A stretch of DNA of 10,633 nt, taken from contig VAYK01000130.1 in the NCBI GenBank assembly GCA_005884985.1, positions 1 to 10,633 of the forward strand, in the 5' to 3' direction. Below are positions 6,151-10,633 of this stretch, piece after piece. This stretch comes from Actinomycetota bacterium (GTDB lineage: Bacteria > Actinomycetota > Thermoleophilia > Solirubrobacterales > 70-9). The first letter of the stretch is position 1. The number at the start of each line of letters is the position of its first letter. Below the pieces are notes generated by a model, which was given only the letters and a program-made list of their open reading frames with translations, ran no database searches and was not told where the DNA came from. The position numbers and the translations under genes were made by a program.

Positions 6151-6685
6151 GCCGTGGCCGTCCGCGCCTAGGCCCGGGAGACGTACTCGCCGGTCCGGGT
6201 GTCCACCCGAACCCTGTCGCCCTCATTGACGAACAGCGGGACCTCCCGGAGGCTGTGTCGCCCTTGACGCCCGGCTGGGTGTCGGTGACGGCCATCTCGA
6301 CGGCGCTCTGCACCTGGACGCCCGCGGGGCGCTCGTCGACGAACAGCACCTCCACCTCGGAGTTGGGAAGCACCCAGCGCATCGCCTCGCCGGCGAGCTG
6401 GCGCGGGATCTCGAGCTGCGAATAGTCGGAGTTGTCCATGAAAACGGCCGCCTCGCCGGAGTCGTAGAGGTACTGCATCCTCCGGGTCTCGGTCCGCACC
6501 GGCCTGAACTTCTCCCCTGCCCGGAAGGTCTTGTCCTGGACGCCGCCGTCGTCGAGCTTCCGTAGCTGCGTGCGCACGAAGGCCCCACCCTTGCCCGGCT
6601 TCACGTGCTGGAACTCCAGGATCCGGTAGACCGCCCCGTCGAGCTCGATGTGCGTCCCGCTCTTGAACTGGTTGGTGGAGATCAC
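6104..6685 (-). CDS. efp: Translation elongation factor P with a frameshifted 3' end
   Basis: EF-P binds between the P and E sites of the ribosome and relieves stalling at polyproline. Residues 1-146 or so are genuine: MISTNQFKSGTHIELDG start, the loop HVKPGKGGAF (27-36) with Lys32 at the tip that reaches the peptidyl-transferase centre, the middle OB domain with FMDNSDYSQLEIP, then VTDTQPGVKGDTASG opening the third domain. After TASG the frame becomes an Arg/Pro/Ser-rich shadow and runs to 6104, into nusB. The proper C-terminus is present in another frame at 6168-6247, but about 12 codons that should join them are missing. The GTG start (6685) has a TACCCT box eight bases upstream and no Shine-Dalgarno. 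Identity is certain; as read here, the third domain would be mostly lost. Confidence 0.88.
   Translation of the reverse strand: MISTNQFKSGTHIELDGAVYRILEFQHVKPGKGGAFVRTQLRKLDDGGVQDKTFRAGEKFRPVRTETRRMQYLYDSGEAAVFMDNSDYSQLEIPRQLAGEAMRWVLPNSEVEVLFVDERPAGVQVQSAVEMAVTDTQPGVKGDTASGRSRCSSMRATGFGWTPGPASTSPGPRRGRPRHAPLRPAPRRGLRPV
6168..6247 (-). other. efp: Displaced C-terminal codons of efp in a different frame
   Basis: In the frame that starts with GAG at 6245-6243 the sequence reads EVPLFVNEGDRVRVDTRTGE and then YVSRA and a TAG stop at 6170-6168. This is the standard EF-P ending. It shows the gene was intact in its ancestor and that the loss is internal. The distance from the GTG start to this stop is 518 bases, two over a multiple of three and roughly 40 bases shorter than a typical 185-residue EF-P gene. 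Confidence 0.85.
6242..6252. repeat. Short palindrome at the efp break
   Basis: CCTCC and GGAGG flank a single central C at 6247. The true efp codons on the left side end within it and those on the right side begin within it. In such GC-rich DNA a 5-bp palindrome can be chance. Confidence 0.45.
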
Positions 6686-6693
6686 GCGTCCGC

Positions 6694-6699
6694 AGGGTA
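6694..6699 (-). promoter_or_regulatory. Candidate -10 box (TACCCT) of the efp-nusB-xseB-ispA-dxs operon
   Basis: Minus-strand TACCCT stands eight bases before the efp GTG start, in the short divergent gap shared with ltrA. No clear -35 was found. Transcription would begin at or within a base or two of the start codon, giving a leaderless operon message. Confidence 0.35.
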
Positions 6700-6759
6700 G
6701 CGGGAGTCAGCAGCGTCGCTTGCTTCTCAGCCCGGCCCTGCCGTTCGAGACGCGCGACC

Positions 6760-6765
6760 TAGGAT
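6760..6765 (+). promoter_or_regulatory. Candidate -10 box (TAGGAT) for ltrA
   Basis: TAGGAT precedes the ATG at 6776 by ten bases; a CTGCCG hexamer at 6738-6743 lies 16 bases upstream and is a weak -35 candidate. If this is the -10, the ATGs at 6764 and 6767 would lie before the transcript start, favouring 6776. The same bases could instead serve as a poor AGGA ribosome binding site. Confidence 0.3.
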
Positions 6766-6775
6766 GATGGGCGTC

Positions 6776-7972
6776 ATGGCCACGGCGACGGATACGCGCG
6801 TCCCCCGGCTCAGATCCGTGCTGCGTGAAGGGGAGGGGGTGATGCCGCTGGAGCTGTTCTTCGACCTCGTATTCGTCCTCGCGATCACGCAGTGCACTGC
6901 GCTGATGTTCCATCAGCCGACCTGGGAGGGGCTGGCGCAGGGCACGCTTGTGCTCGGGGTGCTCTGGTGGTCGTGGACGGGTTACGCGTGGTTGACGAGC
7001 GTGCTCGATCCCGAGGAGGGCGCGGTACGGATCGTGATCTTCGCCGCCATGGCCGCCTTCCTGATCGTTGCGATCTGCGTCCCCGAGGCCTTTGGCCAGC
7101 TCGCGCTCGAGTTCGCGCTGGCCTACGGAGCGGTACGCGCCGCGCACATCGCCCTGTTCATGCTCGCCAGCCGCGACGATCCCGCGCTGCGCCAGTCCGT
7201 CACCGGCCTGGCCGTCAGCACGGCGATCGGAGTTGCGCTGCTGGTCGGCGCGTCGTTCCTCGACGGGCTCGCGCAGGCTGGGCTGTGGGCACTCGCGCTC
7301 CTGCTCGACATGGGCGGTCCGTTCCTGTTCGGCGCCGAGGGCTGGAAGCTCGTCCCGGGCCACTTCGCCGAGCGACACGGGCTGATCATCATCATCGCCC
7401 TCGGGGAGTCGATCGTCGCGATCGGGGCTGGCGCCGCGGCTCACTTGACCGCCGGCATCGCCGCCGCGGCCGTGCTCGGCATCACTCTGGCCGCGGCGAT
7501 GTGGTGGGTCTATTTCGACGTGGTCGCGCTGGTCTCCGCGCGGCGCCTGGCCCGCGCGGAGGAGGGGCGCGAGCGAAACGAGTTGGCCCGTGACTCCTAC
7601 TCCTACATGCACTTCCCGATGGTTGCGGGCATCGTGCTCGTTGCGCTGGGGCTGAAGAAGACGCTCGGGCATGTAGAGGATCCGCTCGACACCGTGCTCG
7701 CCTTCGCGCTTCTCGGCGGGGTCGCCCTCTACCTGCTCGGGCTCGTGGGGTTCCGGTTTCGCCACATTCGCTCGATCAACCGGCGGCGGCTCCTGCTTGC
7801 CTTGGTTATGTTCGCGCTGCTCCCCGCGGCGGTCGAGCTCCCCGCGCTGGCAACGCTGGCTCTGGTTACGGCGCTGATGTGCGCGTTGATCACCTACGAG
7901 ACGATCAGCTACGGCGAGGGGCGCGCCCGGGTGCGTCATGAGGATTTCGCGCCGGAGCCGCCCGCCAGCTAG
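6776..7972 (+). CDS. ltrA: Low temperature requirement protein A (LtrA) family membrane protein
   Basis: A 398-residue polytopic membrane protein with about ten hydrophobic segments. Family signatures are PLELFFDLVFVLAITQ near the N-terminus (24-39), WSWTGYAWLTS (65-75), HFAERHGLIIIIALGESI (196-213), AMWWVYFD (241-248) and YSYMHFPMVAGI (275-286). LtrA was named from Listeria monocytogenes mutants unable to grow in the cold; its biochemical role is unknown. Conserved Glu/Asp and His residues inside helices (for example FFD at 28-30, ERHG at 199-202 and GES at 210-212) are typical. Three in-frame ATGs occur at 6764, 6767 and 6776; the last fits the promoter geometry and leaves a short charged cytoplasmic tail before the first helix. 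The gene looks intact and is divergent from efp. Confidence 0.9.
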   Translation: MATATDTRVPRLRSVLREGEGVMPLELFFDLVFVLAITQCTALMFHQPTWEGLAQGTLVLGVLWWSWTGYAWLTSVLDPEEGAVRIVIFAAMAAFLIVAICVPEAFGQLALEFALAYGAVRAAHIALFMLASRDDPALRQSVTGLAVSTAIGVALLVGASFLDGLAQAGLWALALLLDMGGPFLFGAEGWKLVPGHFAERHGLIIIIALGESIVAIGAGAAAHLTAGIAAAAVLGITLAAAMWWVYFDVVALVSARRLARAEEGRERNELARDSYSYMHFPMVAGIVLVALGLKKTLGHVEDPLDTVLAFALLGGVALYLLGLVGFRFRHIRSINRRRLLLALVMFALLPAAVELPALATLALVTALMCALITYETISYGEGRARVRHEDFAPEPPAS

Positions 7973-7985
7973 CGTGAGTCGACAG

Positions 7986-7991
7986 TAGAGT
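7986..7991 (+). promoter_or_regulatory. Candidate -10 box (TAGAGT) for the hydrolase remnant and glycosyltransferase
   Basis: TAGAGT lies eight bases before the GTG at 8000, the same spacing as at efp and the xseB-like gene. It sits in the 27-base gap after ltrA. It suggests a separate leaderless promoter for the downstream pair. Confidence 0.3.
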
Positions 7992-7999
7992 CGGGCTCG

Positions 8000-8140
8000 G
8001 TGAGCACGGCGAACCCGATCGAGGTCGAAGGCGCCGAGCTGGCGTGGTCGAGCGATGGACAGGGGCCAGCGATCCTCCTGATCCACGCCGGGGTGGCCGA
8101 CCAGCGGAAGCGACCCGACGAGGTCGCGGGGGTGCCGTGA
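8000..8140 (+). pseudogene. Alpha/beta hydrolase remnant (46 codons, internal deletion)
   Basis: From a GTG the frame reads STANPIEVEGAELAWSSDGQ and then GPAILLIHAGVADQR, the first strands and the HAGVAD oxyanion-loop region of an alpha/beta hydrolase (compare the usual PPVLLLHAGVADRRMW). It then jumps straight to KRPDEVAGVP and a stop. RPDEV plus a hydrophobic run is how many of these hydrolases end, after the catalytic histidine. The roughly 200 residues between, including the Ser nucleophile elbow and catalytic Asp and His, are gone. The remaining frame is open by chance or because the deletion was nearly in frame. Its TGA overlaps the GTG of the next gene, so it may now act only as a short upstream frame coupled to the glycosyltransferase. 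GCGACC (8110-8115) and GGTCGC (8122-8127) form a 6-bp inverted repeat at the junction. Confidence 0.65.
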
Positions 8141-9426
8141 GCCGCAGCACGATCGTCTTCTTTCCCGAGGGCGCCTTCGGGCCAACCAACAATTGCGTCG
8201 GGATCGGCGACGTGCTTCGCCAGCGTGGGCATCGAGTCGTGTTCGTCGTCGAGGACTCATTTGCGGGGACGCTCGAGCAGAAGGGGTTTGAGGAACGGCT
8301 GATGCGCCTGGCACCGACCCCCGAGCGGGAGGAGGAGCCCGGGCAGCTCTGGAAGGACTTCATCCGCGACACGGCCCCCGTCTTCCGGAAGACGACCTTC
8401 GAGCAGCTCGGGGAGTTCATTGCCCCCACCTGGCAGGCGCTCCTCGATGGCGCTCGCTACGTCGACGATCGGCTGGTCGAGATCTTCGACGAGCTGCGCC
8501 CGGATGCGATCGTCGAGGACAACGTCTGCGCCTTTCCGGCGATCCAGGCGAGCGGGCGACCCTGGGTGCGGATTCTCTCCTGCAACCCGCTGGAGTTGAA
8601 GGATCCCGAGCTTCCGCCGCCCTTTTCCGGCCTGCCGCTCGACGATCGCGCCGACTGGGATGACTTCCGCGCCGAGTACCGCAGGGCGATCGGCCCGATG
8701 CACGCCGAATTCAGCGACTTCTGCGTGGCACGGGGCGCGCCGCCGCTCCCGGAGGGCGAGATGATCCACGAGTCACCCTGGCTGAACCTCTACCTGTACC
8801 CTCGCGAGCTCGACTACCCGCGTTCCCGGTCTCTGGCGCAGACCTGGCACAACCTCGAGTCGAGCGTTCGCACCAGCGACCCCCCCTGGAGCCCCCCGGC
8901 GAAGCTTGCCGACGGCGCGGGGGCATTGATCTACGTCAGTCTCGGCTCGCTCGGCTCCGGCGACGTCCCACTCATGCGGCGCCTGGTGGCCGCGCTGTCG
9001 CAGACGCCCCACCGCTACATCGTCTCGAAGGGCCCACAGCACGACCACTACGAGCTTGCCGACAACATGGCGGGGGCGGAATTCCTACCCCAGGCATCCC
9101 TGCTGACGCAGGTGGACGCGGTCATAACCCACGGCGGCAACAACACGACCACTGAATGCATCCACCACGGCAAGCCGATGGTGGCCCTGCCCATCTTCTG
9201 GGACCAGCACGACAACGCACAACGCGTCCAGGAGACGGGCGTCGGCGTCCGGCTTCCCACCTACTCGTTCGCCGACCACGACCTGGCGGCGGCGATCGAC
9301 GCCCTGCTCGGTGACCGCGGCCTCGGCCAGCGACTGCGAGGGATCTCGCAACGGTTGCACGAGAAGCCCGGCAACGTGCGCGCCGCCGACCTGATCGAGC
9401 AACTCGCGGCGACCGCCCAGCCATAA
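8137..9426 (+). CDS. Glycosyltransferase, MGT/UGT type (GT1 family)
   Basis: A 429-residue GT-B fold enzyme related to macrolide and flavonoid glycosyltransferases, which pass a sugar from an NDP-sugar to a small acceptor. The N-terminal acceptor domain opens STIVFFPEGAFGPTNNCVGI with a strand-loop-helix typical of this family. The donor domain has IYVSLGSLGSG (265-275) and the GT1 signature spanning residues 329-361, containing THGGNNTTTE (331-340), HHGKPMVALP (343-352) and DQHDNAQ (356-362), where the Gln/Asp pair normally contacts the sugar. Length is normal. An open frame extends back to 8044, but the GTG at 8137, overlapping the hydrolase stop in GTGA, starts at the conserved first strand and is preferred. 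Acceptor and sugar are not predictable; no natural-product genes flank it, so detoxification or lipid/pigment glycosylation are all possible. Confidence 0.87.
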   Translation: MSRSTIVFFPEGAFGPTNNCVGIGDVLRQRGHRVVFVVEDSFAGTLEQKGFEERLMRLAPTPEREEEPGQLWKDFIRDTAPVFRKTTFEQLGEFIAPTWQALLDGARYVDDRLVEIFDELRPDAIVEDNVCAFPAIQASGRPWVRILSCNPLELKDPELPPPFSGLPLDDRADWDDFRAEYRRAIGPMHAEFSDFCVARGAPPLPEGEMIHESPWLNLYLYPRELDYPRSRSLAQTWHNLESSVRTSDPPWSPPAKLADGAGALIYVSLGSLGSGDVPLMRRLVAALSQTPHRYIVSKGPQHDHYELADNMAGAEFLPQASLLTQVDAVITHGGNNTTTECIHHGKPMVALPIFWDQHDNAQRVQETGVGVRLPTYSFADHDLAAAIDALLGDRGLGQRLRGISQRLHEKPGNVRAADLIEQLAATAQP

Positions 9427-9467
9427 GCCCCCCGAAATTCGGCCCAGCGGGTCTGGCGGCGCCCAAC

Positions 9468-9496
9468 TTGTTGCTTCGTCAAGTATTTGATACAAT
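9468..9496 (+). promoter_or_regulatory. Extended -10 promoter of the sigma factor gene
   Basis: TACAAT at 9491-9496 matches the sigma-70 -10 consensus in five of six bases and is preceded by TGA, giving an extended -10 (TGATACAAT). TTGTTG at 9468-9473 is a partial -35 with a 17-base spacer. The segment is far more AT-rich than its surroundings. Transcription would start near 9503, leaving a leader of about 29 bases, unlike the leaderless layout of other genes here. Confidence 0.6.
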
Positions 9497-9522
9497 GCTT
9501 TCAGCAACGAACCTGACTACAT

Positions 9523-9527
9523 GGAGG
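9523..9527 (+). promoter_or_regulatory. Ribosome binding site of the sigma factor gene
   Basis: GGAGG lies four bases before the ATG at 9532. Together with the promoter it confirms this start, which adds an arginine-rich tail in front of the conserved sigma regions. Confidence 0.6.
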
Positions 9528-9531
9528 CTTC

Positions 9532-10473
9532 ATGACGCGGACATCACCCGCGCGTGATGGAGCTCGCTCGCGTCGCCCCCGCGGCCAGCACGCCGCCACG
9601 AGATCGAACCGTGCGGAGCGACGCGTAAGGACCCATCGCGCCGAAAACACCGAGACAACCGACAGCTTCCAGCTGTTCCTGAACGAGGCTGCCCGCTATC
9701 CCCTGCTGACCGCGCAGGAGGAGGTCGAGTTGGCCCAGCGCATCGAGCGCGGAGACCTCGAGGCCAAGGAGCGGCTGATCAACTCCAACGTACGGCTCGT
9801 GATCTCGAACGCCCGCCGCTACCAGGGCCTGGGACTGTCGATGCAGGACCTGGTCCAGGAGGCGATGCTGGGCTTGATCCGGGCGGCCGAGAAGTTCGAC
9901 TGGCGCCGCGGATACAAGTTCTCCACCTACGCGACGCTTTGGATTCGTCAAGCGATCCAGCGGGGCCTCGACAACACCGGCCGCGCCGTTCGCGTGCCCG
10001 CCCACGTGGCCCAAAGGCAGCGGACCGTGAATCGAGTCGCCGCCCAGCTCACGGGCAAGCTCGATCGTGAGCCCAGCGACGAGGAGATCGCGGCCGAGGC
10101 CAAGCTACCGCTCGACGACGTCATGGCGATGCGCGACCTGACCCGGGTCACCACCAGCCTGGACGCGCCCGTCTCCGAGGACGGCGACGCGACACTCGGC
10201 GAGCTGCGCGCCGACGAGGCGCAGGCGGTCGAGGACGAGATCGCCGATCGCCAGCGAGAGCAGACGGTCGGAGCGGCGCTGTCGAAGCTGCCCGAGAGTG
10301 AGAGGCGCGTGATCGAGCTGCGCTTCGGCACCGGCAACGAGCCGGTGGCGACGCTGCGCGAGGTCGGTCGGGAGCTCGGGGTCACCCAACAGCGCGTCCG
10401 CCAGCTCGAGGAGCAGGCGCTGAAGCGCCTCGCCGGCGACGACTCGCTCGCCGCCTGGCGAGAGGCCGCCTGA
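9532..10473 (+). CDS. RNA polymerase sigma-70 family factor, RpoD-like, without region 1.1
   Basis: A 313-residue sigma factor that brings RNA polymerase to promoters. Residues 1-39 are a basic, probably disordered tail with 12 arginines. Region 1.2 begins at DSFQLFLNEAARYPLLT (44-60). Region 2 covers ERLINSNVRLVISNARRY (80-97), the core-binding DLVQEAMLGLIRAAEKFD (106-123) and the melting and -10 recognition helix YKFSTYATLWIRQAIQRG (128-145). Region 3 follows with VRVPAHV (153-159). Region 4 has LPESERRVIELRFG (253-266) and the -35 recognition helix TLREVGRELGVTQQRVRQLE (274-293). Relative to E. coli RpoD, Trp433 is Leu136, Trp434 is kept as Trp137, Gln437 is kept as Gln140 and Thr440 is Gln143. 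The lack of region 1.1 and these changes favour a group 2 factor rather than the principal sigma. Its own extended -10 promoter allows autoregulation. Confidence 0.9.
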   Translation: MTRTSPARDGARSRRPRGQHAATRSNRAERRVRTHRAENTETTDSFQLFLNEAARYPLLTAQEEVELAQRIERGDLEAKERLINSNVRLVISNARRYQGLGLSMQDLVQEAMLGLIRAAEKFDWRRGYKFSTYATLWIRQAIQRGLDNTGRAVRVPAHVAQRQRTVNRVAAQLTGKLDREPSDEEIAAEAKLPLDDVMAMRDLTRVTTSLDAPVSEDGDATLGELRADEAQAVEDEIADRQREQTVGAALSKLPESERRVIELRFGTGNEPVATLREVGRELGVTQQRVRQLEEQALKRLAGDDSLAAWREAA

Positions 10474-10493
10474 GCCGGACCCCGACGGCGCTT

Positions 10494-10633
10494 CTAGGCG
10501 TGGGCGTCGTCGCGGTGGCGATGGGCGCCCGCGAGGCGCCAGTACTCGACCGCATCCTCGCCCGGCAGCCACCCCGGCAACGCCAGGGCCAGGCGCTCGG
10601 CGATTGCCACGGCGTATTTCTCGTAGCTGCCGC
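10494..10633 (-). CDS. C-terminal fragment of an unrecognised protein (partial)
   Basis: Reading leftward from the right edge, 45 codons and a TAG stop are open: GSYEKYAVAIAERLALALPG, then WLPGEDAVEYWRLAGAH and a tail rich in His, Arg and Asp (RHRDDAHA). The codon use is like the neighbours, and the pattern of a helix, a WLPGEDA turn and a second short helix looks like a real protein end. I do not recognise the family. It converges on the sigma factor gene with a 20-base gap that holds only a weak 4-bp stem and no T-run, so no terminator is called. Confidence 0.55.
   Translation of the reverse strand, partial: GSYEKYAVAIAERLALALPGWLPGEDAVEYWRLAGAHRHRDDAHA

Noticed and set aside
4669..6171. 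A 500-codon plus-strand frame opposite ispA, the xseB-like gene and nusB
   Set aside because: It spans three well-supported minus-strand genes and has no recognisable domain.
6707..8314. A 535-codon open frame on the minus strand opposite ltrA
   Set aside because: It is rich in Arg, Gln, Glu and Pro and runs across ltrA, an intergenic gap and the glycosyltransferase start. ltrA on the other strand has clear family motifs.
9427..9460. Possible terminator after the glycosyltransferase (CCGAAATTCGG palindrome)
   Set aside because: The stem can hold only a few pairs once a loop is allowed, and there is no T-run.
6260..10473. A natural-product or defence cluster around the LtrA protein, glycosyltransferase and sigma factor
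   Set aside because: No biosynthetic core enzyme, transporter, resistance gene, nuclease or mobile element is present; these genes look like ordinary neighbours.
10474..10493. Possible shared terminator between the converging sigma gene and the right-edge gene
   Set aside because: Only a 4-bp GCCG/CGGC stem is present and no T-run follows on either strand.

Overview
The window looks like a chromosomal segment of a high-GC actinobacterium, most likely of the Thermoleophilia/Solirubrobacterales type. This is an inference from very GC-rich codon use, frequent GTG starts, several gene starts lying 6-10 bases after a TAnnnT box (a leaderless layout), and the housekeeping block efp-nusB-xseB-ispA-dxs. 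No mobile element, CRISPR array, tRNA or rRNA is visible, and the intergenic spaces are short outside the first 670 bases.

Layout. Bases 1-127 (minus) are the start of a secreted protein that runs off the left edge. At 364-495 (minus) is a 43-residue small gene with a strong ribosome binding site. At 670-2705 (plus) a cyclopropane-fatty-acid synthase gene and a DUF72/YecE gene form a likely two-gene operon. At 2724-6685 (minus) is the core operon, in transcription order efp, nusB, a short xseB-like gene, ispA (short-chain polyprenyl diphosphate synthase) and dxs, the last three chained by GTGA overlaps. At 6776-9426 (plus) are an LtrA-family membrane protein, a 46-codon remnant of an alpha/beta hydrolase, and an MGT-type glycosyltransferase. 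At 9532-10473 (plus) is an RpoD-like sigma-70 factor with its own extended -10 promoter and leader. At 10494-10633 (minus) is the C-terminal end of an unrecognised gene.

How they work together. Dxs makes the first MEP-pathway intermediate and IspA condenses the resulting C5 units, so the end of the minus-strand operon supplies isoprenoid precursors. Efp and NusB serve translation and transcription. CFA synthase modifies membrane lipids. The sigma factor directs promoter choice.

The most notable feature is that several genes are broken by internal deletions or indels: dxs changes frame where the WH motif should be, efp loses about a dozen codons and its frame near its 3' end, and the hydrolase keeps only its two ends. 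Each break lies at or near a short inverted repeat. Because dxs and efp are normally essential or important, sequence or assembly error is the leading explanation, with real gene decay as the alternative. I found no convincing novel multi-gene system here.
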